Shown piece after piece: positions 5,798 through 10,763 of a stretch of 13,955 bases of DNA. The stretch lies in assembly GCA_964573855.1 (NCBI GenBank), contig CAZNKO010000025.1:1-13955 (forward strand), in the 5' to 3' direction. Position 1 is the first letter of the stretch. Each line of letters starts with the position of its first letter. Both the position numbers and the translations under genes were made by a program. Below the pieces are notes generated by a model that worked only from the letters and a program-made list of their open reading frames with translations, had not been told where the DNA came from and did not search any database. This stretch comes from CAZNKO01 sp964573855 (GTDB taxonomy: Bacteria > Patescibacteriota > Patescibacteriia > UBA9934 > GWF2-40-263).

Positions 5798-6664
5798 TCA
5801 GGAAATGGATTTGAGATACGCGCGAAGGCCCGAACCGATTTCCGGATGCTTCAGTCCGAGGTCAATCTGGGCTTTCAGGAATCCGAGTTTGCTCCCGCAG
5901 TCATGGCGCGTTCCCTCAAAGGCACAGCCGTAGAGCGCCTTTTTCTTTTTAAGATACGTGATGAACGCGTCCGCGAGTCGGATTTCCCCATCCTTGCCCG
6001 GCTTCTGGTGCTCGAGGATGGGAAAAAGCTTCGGGGTGAGGATGGCGCGGCCGACGAAGACGAGATTTGAGGGCGCTTCGCGCACGGGCGGTTTCTCGAC
6101 AAAGGTGTGGATGCTCCAGGTGTGTTCATCAAGGCGCTGGCCGCCGATCACGCCGTAGTTCGAGACCTCGGATTTCGGGACCTCTTGGAGCGCAATGACC
6201 GGGTCCTCGTAGGTTTTGTACACCTCTATGAGCTGTTTCAGCGCCGGCTTTCTTCCCGTGATGATGTCATCGCCGAAGAGGACCGCGACCGGCTCGTGGG
6301 CGTCCACAAAGGGGAGCGCGGAGAGGACCGCGTGGCCGTCGCCCAATGGTTTGCTCTGGCGCACAAAGGCGAACCGCGCGAGCTTGCCGATCGCGCTCAC
6401 GTTTTTCAGTTCTTTGATTTTTTGCTTCTGCTCCAGCCGGTACTCGAGCTCGAAGCTACGGTCAAAATGGTCCTCGATCGCGCGCTTGCCGATTGACGTC
6501 ACAAAGATAATCTCCTCAATCCCGCTTGCGACCGCCTCCTCGACGATGTATTGGATGACGGGTTTGTCCACGACCGCGAGCATTTCCTTTGGCTGTGCTT
6601 TGGAGGCGGGGAGAAAGCGCGTGCCCATGCCTGCGACCGGGATGATGGCTTTGCGGATCTGCAT
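5798..6664 (-). CDS. galU: UTP--glucose-1-phosphate uridylyltransferase
   Basis: The product has 288 residues and makes UDP-glucose from UTP and glucose-1-phosphate in the cytoplasm, feeding cell-envelope glycan synthesis. The start AIIPVAGMGTRFLPASKAQP with GMGTR at 12-16 and KEML at 26-29 is the nucleotide-binding signature of bacterial GalU. Other conserved motifs are VDKPVIQYIVEEA, SKPLGDGHAVLSA, VLFGDDI and TFVEKPP. The length is close to the usual 290-300. The frame stays open upstream to 6730, but that extension only translates an inverted repeat, and homologues start at this Met (ATG 6664). No Shine-Dalgarno site is visible. It is the first gene of the minus-strand cluster and ends next to the solute-binding gene. 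Its product may also serve the polysaccharide genes at 11.3-13.9 kb. Confidence 0.93.
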   Translation of the reverse strand: MQIRKAIIPVAGMGTRFLPASKAQPKEMLAVVDKPVIQYIVEEAVASGIEEIIFVTSIGKRAIEDHFDRSFELEYRLEQKQKIKELKNVSAIGKLARFAFVRQSKPLGDGHAVLSALPFVDAHEPVAVLFGDDIITGRKPALKQLIEVYKTYEDPVIALQEVPKSEVSNYGVIGGQRLDEHTWSIHTFVEKPPVREAPSNLVFVGRAILTPKLFPILEHQKPGKDGEIRLADAFITYLKKKKALYGCAFEGTRHDCGSKLGFLKAQIDLGLKHPEIGSGLRAYLKSIS

Positions 6665-6672
6665 AGTGAAGA

Positions 6673-6731
6673 AGTGACAAGCAACAAGAGACATGTGACA
6701 AAGAGTTCCTTGTCCCTTGTTTCCTGTCACT
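6673..6731. repeat. 23-nt inverted repeat upstream of galU
   Basis: Bases 6673-6695 (AGTGACAAGCAACAAG...) match the inverse complement of 6709-6731 at 19 of 23 positions, with a 13-nt loop. It would form a long hairpin in the galU leader. It also creates the spurious N-terminal extension of the galU frame. Confidence 0.7.
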
Positions 6732-6738
6732 TGTCGCT

Positions 6739-6744
6739 AGTATA
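6739..6744 (-). promoter_or_regulatory. candidate -10 box for galU
   Basis: On the minus strand the sequence CTGTATACTAG contains TATACT (5 of 6 matches to TATAAT). No good -35 is seen at 17-18 nt. TGTATACT also occurs before the gene at 9899. The call is weak. Confidence 0.3.
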
Positions 6745-6757
6745 CAGCGTTTTTCCG

Positions 6758-6786
6758 TTGCCGCCTATCTCGTTTTGGGATAATCT
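6758..6786 (+). promoter_or_regulatory. candidate promoter for the C45-type hydrolase gene
   Basis: TTGCCG (6758-6763), a 17-nt spacer and TAATCT (6781-6786) form a poor but correctly spaced match. An overlapping GATAAT (6779-6784) is a better -10 with a short spacer. The gene must have a promoter in this divergent spacer, but the exact site is uncertain. Confidence 0.25.
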
Positions 6787-6791
6787 TTCTG

Positions 6792-6859
6792 TCATCCTGA
6801 GCGCCAGCGAAGGATCTTCTTCGAGAGATTCTTCGGTCGCTCTGCTCCCTCAGAATGAC
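6792..6859. repeat. palindromic interspersed repeat, GTCATCCTGAG type
   Basis: The left arm starts GTCATCCTGAGCG and ends GAAGGATCT. The right arm starts AGATTCTTCGG and ends CTCAGAATGAC, the inverse of the left with substitutions. Copies of the same family occur at 11892-11924 and 12537-12650. The element ends a few bases before the ATG of the C45-type gene. Confidence 0.75.
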
Positions 6860-6864
6860 ACAGT

Positions 6865-7848
6865 ATGAAAACACACTCGAGCTATCTTGAAATCTCCGCT
6901 CCGGATCATCGCCTATTTGGTTTGGCGCTCGGGTGGCGGCTGCGGAGAGAAGTCGCGGGAGATGTGAAGAGGCTGAAGAAGAAAAAAAATTATGCACAGC
7001 TTCGGAAACGTTCTCATGCGTATTTGGCGTGGGCGGAGCGTTTTGCGCCGCAGCTTGTGGAAGAGCTTGAAGGCTATGCCGAGGGGGCCGCGGTTCCGTT
7101 TCAGGACGCATGGCTCCTCTCGCTTGAGGATGAAATGGACCAAGCCGACCACTGCACGACCGCGGTGACGAACGGCGGACGGCTCCTCGCGCACAACGAG
7201 GACTGGGATGTGCCAGGGTCCGCGGACCGGCTGTATCTTTTGCGGCGGAAGATTGGGAAAAAAGAAACGCTGGATCTTTATTATCGCAATACCCTTGGAG
7301 GAAACGCGATCAGTGTGAATTCTCACGGACTCATTCAAGCCGTGAACTCGCTTTGGTGCCATGATCAGCGTGTCGGGGTGCCCAGAAATGTGGTCGCTCG
7401 GCTCGCGTCGGAAGCGCGGAACACCAAAGAGGCTGTCCGAATCATCAAAAAAGCGCACCGAGCTTCTGGTTACGCGCACATTCTTCTCGATCGTCGCCAC
7501 ACAACGATCATTGAATCAACCGCGAGCGATTTGTCCGTCGTCCGCCCCTCGCTTCCGTACTGCCACACGAATCACATTCTCGATCCAAAGCTTCAGCGTC
7601 TCCAAACGCCCGGGCATTATCCGGGATCCAACGCGCGCCTCTCGGTTGCGGAGATGGTTGTAAAAGAAAAAATGTCGCTCACCGCCCTCGATCGCGCCAT
7701 GACTGACACGCGCCACGGCCCCGCAAAGAGTCTTTTGAACAAACACACCATCGCCCGCGTTCTCGTCGATCGTGATCGAAAGAGTTTTCGGGTGTGGATG
7801 AAACGCGAGGCGAGAAAGGGGTGGGTCGAATATCCGTTTCGTGGTTGA
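6865..7848 (+). CDS. C45-family (acyl-CoA:6-aminopenicillanic acid acyltransferase-like) Ntn hydrolase
   Basis: The product has 327 residues. The block DHCTTAVTNGGRLLAHNEDWD is characteristic of peptidase C45/AAT-type N-terminal nucleophile hydrolases. Cys97 would be the nucleophile, freed by self-cleavage between His96 and Cys97. The N-terminal 96 residues form the usual pro-segment with a helical FAPQLVEELEGYAEGAAVPFQD pattern and an LEDE motif. Downstream GNAISVNSHGLIQAVNSL and PYCHTNHIL also fit. The substrate is unknown; family members hydrolyse or transfer amide-linked acyl groups. No signal peptide is seen, so it is probably cytoplasmic. The start ATG lies directly after a palindromic repeat, with no Shine-Dalgarno site. 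It is transcribed away from galU and stands alone. Confidence 0.85.
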   Translation: MKTHSSYLEISAPDHRLFGLALGWRLRREVAGDVKRLKKKKNYAQLRKRSHAYLAWAERFAPQLVEELEGYAEGAAVPFQDAWLLSLEDEMDQADHCTTAVTNGGRLLAHNEDWDVPGSADRLYLLRRKIGKKETLDLYYRNTLGGNAISVNSHGLIQAVNSLWCHDQRVGVPRNVVARLASEARNTKEAVRIIKKAHRASGYAHILLDRRHTTIIESTASDLSVVRPSLPYCHTNHILDPKLQRLQTPGHYPGSNARLSVAEMVVKEKMSLTALDRAMTDTRHGPAKSLLNKHTIARVLVDRDRKSFRVWMKREARKGWVEYPFRG

Positions 7849-7900
7849 TAGGATCAGAGATTAAATGAGAGGGAAGATTGGAGATACGGCAAAAAATAAA

Positions 7901-7938
7901 ATGACATACAATGAGCCATATGTTACATTGTATGTCAT
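7901..7938. repeat. upstream 38-nt palindrome of the Cas2-fold gene
   Basis: Arms ATGACATACAATG (7901-7913) and CATTGTATGTCAT (7926-7938) are perfect inverse complements around a 12-nt centre. The palindrome ends at the base before ATG 7939. It matches the downstream palindrome at 35 of 38 positions. All three differences fall in the inner right half, which weakens the inner stem here. Confidence 0.9.
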
Positions 7939-8481
7939 ATGAAACGGCGAGTGATTTCGAAGACGGCAGAAGTTATCGCGTCGATCGTGGAAGAGATGCG
8001 GGTGTTTCATCTCATTCTGACGCGTCCAGCGGAGTATCGCCGTGTGTATTTGAAGGGTCAGCTGTCTCGAGCGGCATGGGACGAGCTTCGGAAAAAGAAA
8101 GAAAATGCTCGTGCGGTTCAGGAATTGCGCCGGCGCAAGTTGCTCACGGACCGGAGGCAGGGGGGGCAAGTGATGATCAAGCTTTCGCGTGATGCGGTGG
8201 CTCTGGAATTGCGGCGGCGAATGGTGGGGGCAAAGCGTCGGCTTCCAAACGATGAATATTGCCTCGTGCTCTTTGATATTCCGGTCGGAGCGAACGCCGC
8301 GCGTGGTTTTTGGCGAAGGGTTCTTTTTGAATGCGGATTCCGTCGAGAACAGTTAAGCGCTTGGATGACGGACAAGGATGTCGTTGCTGAGATGAAAGCC
8401 CTCGTTCAACTTCTCGGCGCAGAGCATTGGGTTTCCGTTTTCCATGTGAAAACACCGCGAAAAAAGCATGACATACAATGA
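7939..8481 (+). CDS. PaaX-like regulator / stand-alone Cas2-fold protein
   Basis: The product has 180 residues. The N-terminal half (about 44-85) looks like a winged helix-turn-helix: SRAAWDELRKKKENARAVQE, then a basic RRRKLLTDRR wing and QVMIKLSRDAVALE. The C-terminal part starts with EYCLVLFDIPVGAN (FDIP at 112-115) and continues as a small ferredoxin-like domain. This is the layout of PaaX C-terminal/Cas2-like proteins. Genes of this kind are often labelled Cas2 in Patescibacteria although no CRISPR system is present, and none is seen here. The gene is framed by two 38-nt palindromes. The first abuts the start codon, and the second begins inside the last codons and contains the TGA stop. 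It could be an autoregulated repressor acting on these sites or part of a small mobile unit. Nuclease activity is unproven. Confidence 0.8.
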   Translation: MKRRVISKTAEVIASIVEEMRVFHLILTRPAEYRRVYLKGQLSRAAWDELRKKKENARAVQELRRRKLLTDRRQGGQVMIKLSRDAVALELRRRMVGAKRRLPNDEYCLVLFDIPVGANAARGFWRRVLFECGFRREQLSAWMTDKDVVAEMKALVQLLGAEHWVSVFHVKTPRKKHDIQ

Positions 8482-8505
8482 GCCATATGGCTCATTGTAT
8501 GTCAT
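8468..8505. repeat. downstream 38-nt perfect palindrome of the Cas2-fold gene
   Basis: Left arm 8468-8486 (ATGACATACAATGAGCCAT) is the exact inverse complement of 8487-8505, giving 19 base pairs with no loop. It encodes the last residues and stop of the Cas2-fold gene (stop at 8479-8481). It has no T-run, so it is not a conventional terminator. Confidence 0.95.
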
Positions 8506-8535
8506 AGAGAATTTACGTTTGAAGTGAAAGATAAG

Positions 8536-8574
8536 AAATAAAAAGGCCGCCTTGCCTTTTCAGATTTGGCGGCC
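8536..8574 (-). terminator. intrinsic terminator of the PQ-loop-like gene
   Basis: On the minus strand GGCCGCC (8574-8568) pairs with GGCGGCC (8551-8545) and is followed by TTTTTATTT (8544-8536). The stem overlaps the stop codon of the gene at 8574. Confidence 0.8.
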
Positions 8575-8966
8575 TAGGGGCCTCGGAGTTCGAGCCGGAG
8601 CATGAGGGCGAGGACGACGCTGACGAGAATAACACCTCGCGACGAGTAGACGATTCCGAGCCGGTTGCGGTCGAGGATTGCGGCCGTGAGGGAACTGATC
8701 GCGGCGGCCAGCCAGACGCTCCAGGTCGCGAACGACTCGGTGTTCTTCTCTGTCGTCAGGAGCTGGAAGATCAGGGGGGCGTATGCGATTGCCATGACGG
8801 CTTGGAGCGCGTAGTTCGCTTCGATGCTTCTGTGCGTCAGGCGCCAGACGACCAGGATCGTGCCGGAGAGCACGAGGCAACCGATTTCGAACGTGTTGAA
8901 GCCGAGGCGTGGACCTTTGTTGACCTTTTTTGCAGGCGGATCAGGATGGTGGTATGTTGGTGTCAA
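8574..8966 (-). CDS. small four-helix membrane protein, PQ-loop-like
   Basis: The predicted protein has 130 residues with four hydrophobic segments (about 26-45, 50-70, 79-98 and 104-124) and a short Pro/Lys-rich, probably cytoplasmic N-terminus. The stretch YAPLIFQLLTTEKNTESFATWSVWLAAAI resembles one PQ-loop (SWEET/MtN3-like) repeat: a proline in helix 2, then a polar Lys/Thr/Glu/Ser loop, then a Trp-rich helix. The match is only by eye. The frame begins at TTG (8966). No ATG lies between it and the first helix, and no Shine-Dalgarno site is seen, so the exact start is uncertain. It is divergent from the small gene at 9026 and has its own terminator. Confidence 0.65.
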   Translation of the reverse strand: MTPTYHHPDPPAKKVNKGPRLGFNTFEIGCLVLSGTILVVWRLTHRSIEANYALQAVMAIAYAPLIFQLLTTEKNTESFATWSVWLAAAISSLTAAILDRNRLGIVYSSRGVILVSVVLALMLRLELRGP

Positions 8967-9025
8967 AGATACGTAACATTCATTTTATGGGAGAACGAGG
9001 AATGGGATTTAATCCGGAGGAGTCT

Positions 9026-9256
9026 ATGTCAAGAGACAAATTTAAAGCCGCGAGAGACGCGTCTTTTAAAGCTCCGAAGGAAGCTGCTCCAGAAGCAAAA
9101 CCGGTCATTCCCTATGATCGTCAGACCCGGGAAGAAATGGAGTTTGATGAGGAGGGAAACATGGTTCTGATGGGCGAGCCCATTGAAGAGGCAGAAGTTA
9201 TTCCTATGCCAGTGAAGAAGAAAGAAGAGCTAAAACCAAAACGCAAAGCTGCCTAA
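9026..9256 (+). CDS. small charged hypothetical protein
   Basis: The predicted protein has 76 residues and is dominated by Lys, Glu, Ala and Pro. The N-terminus is basic and Ala-rich, the middle acidic (FDEEGNM), and the end very basic (VKKKEELKPKRKAA). No signal or membrane segment is present, so it is probably cytoplasmic and perhaps disordered. ATG 9026 follows a clear Shine-Dalgarno site (CGGAGGAG, 9015-9022). The frame is open further upstream (ATG at 9002 and earlier), but those starts lack a well-spaced site. A strong terminator follows 8 nt after the stop, so this looks like a single-gene unit. I do not recognise the family. Confidence 0.7.
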   Translation: MSRDKFKAARDASFKAPKEAAPEAKPVIPYDRQTREEMEFDEEGNMVLMGEPIEEAEVIPMPVKKKEELKPKRKAA

Positions 9257-9264
9257 GCGGAAAG

Positions 9265-9289
9265 CTCCAGGTCACGGCCTGGAGTTTTT
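9265..9289 (+). terminator. intrinsic terminator after the small charged protein
   Basis: CTCCAGG (9265-9271) pairs with CCTGGAG (9278-9284) across a 6-nt loop, followed by TTTTT (9285-9289). Confidence 0.85.
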
Positions 9290-9305
9290 CATTGACGGCC
9301 GATCA

Positions 9306-9334
9306 TTGACGACCACCATTTTTCATGGTATTTT
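9306..9334 (+). promoter_or_regulatory. promoter of the tRNA-Ser locus
   Basis: TTGACG (9306-9311, 5 of 6 matches), a 17-nt spacer and TATTTT (9329-9334, 4 of 6 matches) lead to a start near 9341. That is just ahead of the interrupted tRNA-Ser 5' fragment and the intact tRNA gene. Confidence 0.5.
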
Positions 9335-9352
9335 CCCGCAACGACCAACCAC

Positions 9353-9429
9353 GGAGAGGTGGCAGCCCGGTCATCCGACCGGGCGAGAGTGGTCGAATGC
9401 CTGCCGGGTCGAATGACCCGGCGTCAGAC
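9353..9429 (+). pseudogene. 5' fragment of tRNA-Ser with two 22-nt palindromic insertions
   Basis: Three blocks match the intact tRNA exactly: 9353-9365 matches 9437-9449, 9388-9399 matches 9450-9461, and 9422-9429 matches 9462-9469. Between them lie two 22-nt inserts, 9366-9387 in the D-arm region and 9400-9421 between the D-arm and anticodon arm. Each has a 7-bp stem (CCCGGTC/GACCGGG and CCGGGTC/GACCCGG). The match ends before the anticodon, so no functional tRNA can form. Confidence 0.8.
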
Positions 9430-9436
9430 CTTATAC

Positions 9437-9526
<90 letters not shown>

Positions 9527-9534
9527 CAAAAAAT

Positions 9535-9560
9535 ATTCCAGCTTGTCTGGAATGTTTTTT
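9535..9560 (+). terminator. terminator of tRNA-Ser
   Basis: ATTCCAG (9535-9541) pairs with CTGGAAT (9547-9553) across CTTGT, followed by GTTTTTT (9554-9560). Confidence 0.85.
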
Positions 9561-9568
9561 GTGACTAA

Positions 9569-9582
9569 GGTGGGATTCGAAC
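9569..9582 (-). repeat. inverted 14-nt copy of the tRNA-Ser T-arm
   Basis: The inverse complement is GTTCGAATCCCACC, identical to the T-arm of the intact tRNA (9503-9516). Part of the match is the self-complementary TTCGAA, so chance is reduced but not excluded. It lies among other tRNA debris. Confidence 0.5.
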
Positions 9583-9591
9583 GGAGGGATG

Positions 9592-9615
9592 GTAAGGGAG
9601 GGACACCTCCCTTAC
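9592..9615. repeat. perfect 10-bp hairpin
   Basis: GTAAGGGAGG (9592-9601) and CCTCCCTTAC (9606-9615) pair perfectly around GACA. No T-run follows. It is one of several hairpins between the intact tRNA-Ser and its 3' remnant. Confidence 0.7.
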
Positions 9616-9633
9616 ATGCCGGGGGTGACAGGA

Positions 9634-9654
9634 GGCCTGAGCTTGTCGAAGGCC
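9634..9654. repeat. palindromic repeat, CTGAGCTTGTCGAAG type
   Basis: GGCCT and AGGCC arms enclose GAGCTTGTCGA. It is the same family as 2900-2949 and the interrupted copy at 9690-9737. Confidence 0.65.
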
Positions 9655-9663
9655 GACGACCAG

Positions 9664-9679
9664 AGGGGCGGAAGCCCCT
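9664..9679. repeat. short hairpin AGGGGC-GGAA-GCCCCT
   Basis: Six perfect pairs close on a GGAA tetraloop. It lies immediately before the interrupted GAGCTTGTCGA element. Confidence 0.55.
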
Positions 9680-9689
9680 ATGGGGAGCC

Positions 9690-9737
9690 CCGAGCTTGCC
9701 CCGTTAGAGACGACGTCTCTAACGGGGCTTGTCGAGG
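9690..9737. repeat. GAGCTTGTCGA repeat interrupted by a 29-nt palindrome with a CTTG duplication
   Basis: Outer halves CCCCGAGCTTG and CTTGTCGAGGGG are separated by a 29-nt palindrome (9699-9712 and 9714-9727 pair over one central base). CTTG is present on both sides (9695-9698 and 9728-9731). Removing the 29 nt and one CTTG restores CCCCGAGCTTGTCGAGGGG, a normal member of the repeat family. Confidence 0.75.
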
Positions 9738-9743
9738 GGCGAC

Positions 9744-9766
9744 GTTCAATCCCACCCTCTCCGCCA
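9744..9766 (+). pseudogene. 3' fragment of a second tRNA-Ser
   Basis: Bases 9744-9766 match the T-arm, acceptor and CCA of the intact tRNA (9503-9526), with one base missing in the T-loop. The 5' part is absent and replaced by the hairpin cluster. A terminator follows at once, as after the intact gene. Confidence 0.75.
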
Positions 9767-9808
9767 GAAAATTCACCAATGATTGTTGGTGAATTTTCTC
9801 ATTTTTTT
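9767..9808 (+). terminator. strong terminator after the tRNA-Ser 3' fragment
   Basis: A 13-bp perfect stem (9767-9779 with 9786-9798) with loop TGATTG is followed by a run of T to 9808. Confidence 0.85.
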
Positions 9809-9810
9809 CC

Positions 9811-9850
9811 GGAATCGAACGCGCGATCGTGAGGAGTTCGCCGTCGAGGG
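9811..9850 (-). pseudogene. C-terminal remnant resembling the 195-residue protein at 11299-11886
   Basis: On the minus strand this reads LDGELLTIARSI, close to the C-terminus TDGELLTLARSIFKL of the gene at 11299-11886. The DNA shares an exact 18-nt block (GTGAGGAGTTCGCCGTCG at 9829-9846 and 11327-11344 on the + strand), with weaker similarity on both sides. No start or upstream domain remains. Confidence 0.45.
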
Positions 9851-9855
9851 AAAGT

Positions 9856-9881
9856 GCCCCAACTCCCGTCGGGGCGTTTTT
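9856..9881 (+). terminator. weak terminator-like hairpin
   Basis: GCCCC (9856-9860) and GGGGC (9871-9875) pair, with two further inner pairs past a mismatch, followed by GTTTTT. It lies upstream of the short gene at 9899 and may isolate it from the tRNA locus. Confidence 0.5.
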
Positions 9882-9886
9882 CGTTG

Positions 9887-9892
9887 TATACT
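9887..9892 (+). promoter_or_regulatory. candidate -10 box giving a leaderless start
   Basis: TTGTATACT contains TATACT (9887-9892). ATG 9899 begins 6 nt later, where transcription would be expected to start, so the mRNA would be leaderless. No clear -35 is visible. Confidence 0.35.
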
Positions 9893-9898
9893 GGGATC

Positions 9899-10078
9899 AT
9901 GATTCTCCCTCTCCTCTTCACGTGGGGAACGGATCGCGGTGGGCCGTCTTGGCATTACAGTGAAGAGGTAAGCCTCGTGCTCGAAGAATTATCCCGTGCA
10001 TTCATCGTACGACTCGATCCTGCGGTTCAAGAAAAATTCGCGCATCAAAACGCCGAGGACTTGCTTCAGAAAAGATAA
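9899..10078 (+). CDS. short hypothetical protein (59 aa)
   Basis: The frame encodes 59 residues from ATG 9899, starting MILPLLFTWGTDRGGPSWHYSEE and ending in a charged helical stretch (RAFIVRLDPAVQEKFAHQNAEDLLQKR). The hydrophobic beginning is too short for a sure membrane segment or signal. The frame is open further upstream (ATG 9854), but that part overlaps a terminator-like hairpin, so I prefer 9899. It stops 3 nt before the lipoprotein gene at 10082, with which it is probably co-transcribed. No family is recognised. Confidence 0.55.
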   Translation: MILPLLFTWGTDRGGPSWHYSEEVSLVLEELSRAFIVRLDPAVQEKFAHQNAEDLLQKR

Positions 10079-10081
10079 ATT

Positions 10082-10762
10082 ATGAATCAAAAAACCATGC
10101 CTGTCGGCAGGCAGGGATTTTCACCACCTTTTTTGCTCATGGCTATAGGGCTGGCACTTGTTATTGGAGGGGCAGGGTGTCCGGCTCCAGGGACGCAAGT
10201 GGCTCCGGAATCGCTTTCTGACGAAGTTTCTTCTGCTCCAACCGAACAGCCAGAACCGCAAGTGAAAGAACAAAAACAGCCGCAAACACCAGAGGAGTCA
10301 AAACCGACAGATAAACCCGTTATTCAAAAAGAAACTCCAAAAGCTGTCGCGGAGCAGCCGCCTCAAACTCCTCTCACCTCCACTCCTATCCCTACCCCTA
10401 CTCCTACGCCCGCTCCTGCTCCCGAGCCTCCTCCGCCAAAATTGGTAAACGGAAAAACGGTGGAGGAGCGCGTGCAGGAAGCGTCTGATCGGTTGCATAC
10501 CGTCGGATCGGGACAACAGATCCGGGATGATTTTCCGGATGTGCAGCTCGTGTACACGGATCCCGGCGATAACAAGAATTACCCGCCAATGATATTGCCG
10601 TTTAGATACTATTACAGCCAGGAGGCGGACAGAACATTCAATATCTGCAACATTGATCTGACCGTATTCATCTGTACAGGAAAATTAGATCGTGTAATGA
10701 CGGGCGAAGATGCATCGAGCGGAAGATGCGTCGTCACGCCTGTGTACGGACAACAGTATTGA
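10082..10762 (+). CDS. proline-rich hypothetical lipoprotein
   Basis: The predicted protein has 226 residues. After a short N-terminus come a hydrophobic segment (about 17-32, LLMAIGLALVIGGAG) and Cys33, a plausible though weak lipobox. A long low-complexity region rich in Pro, Glu, Lys, Gln and Thr follows. It includes a TP/AP/PEP run at about residues 101-118 and probably acts as a spacer away from the membrane. The C-terminal 100 residues (TVEERVQEASDRL, then FPDVQLVYTDPGDNKNYPP) form a small domain with three cysteines. Residues 6-12 (MPVGRQG) are encoded by a palindromic repeat, GCCTG-TCGG-CAGGC, inserted in the 5' end. The next gene starts one base after its stop. Function is unknown. 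Confidence 0.75.
   Translation: MNQKTMPVGRQGFSPPFLLMAIGLALVIGGAGCPAPGTQVAPESLSDEVSSAPTEQPEPQVKEQKQPQTPEESKPTDKPVIQKETPKAVAEQPPQTPLTSTPIPTPTPTPAPAPEPPPPKLVNGKTVEERVQEASDRLHTVGSGQQIRDDFPDVQLVYTDPGDNKNYPPMILPFRYYYSQEADRTFNICNIDLTVFICTGKLDRVMTGEDASSGRCVVTPVYGQQY
10099..10112. repeat. GCCTGTCGGCAGGC repeat inside a coding region
   Basis: A 5-bp hairpin (GCCTG/CAGGC, loop TCGG) translated in frame as part of MPVGRQG. From memory, this peptide is frequent at random places in Patescibacteria proteins, as expected for an interspersed repeat. Confidence 0.6.
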
Positions 10763-10763
10763 T

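Noticed and set aside
4290..5933. 547-residue open frame on the + strand
   Set aside because: It lies antisense to the well-supported solute-binding protein gene and shows no family motifs. Long antisense frames are common in GC-rich coding DNA.
6665..6730. N-terminal extension of GalU (22 residues)
   Set aside because: The extension translates an inverted repeat. The conserved GalU start is the Met at 6664.
7939..8481. Calling the gene a CRISPR Cas2
   Set aside because: There is no repeat-spacer array and no cas1 nearby. The N-terminal winged helix is a PaaX-type feature. The two 38-nt palindromes are flanking repeats, not CRISPR units.
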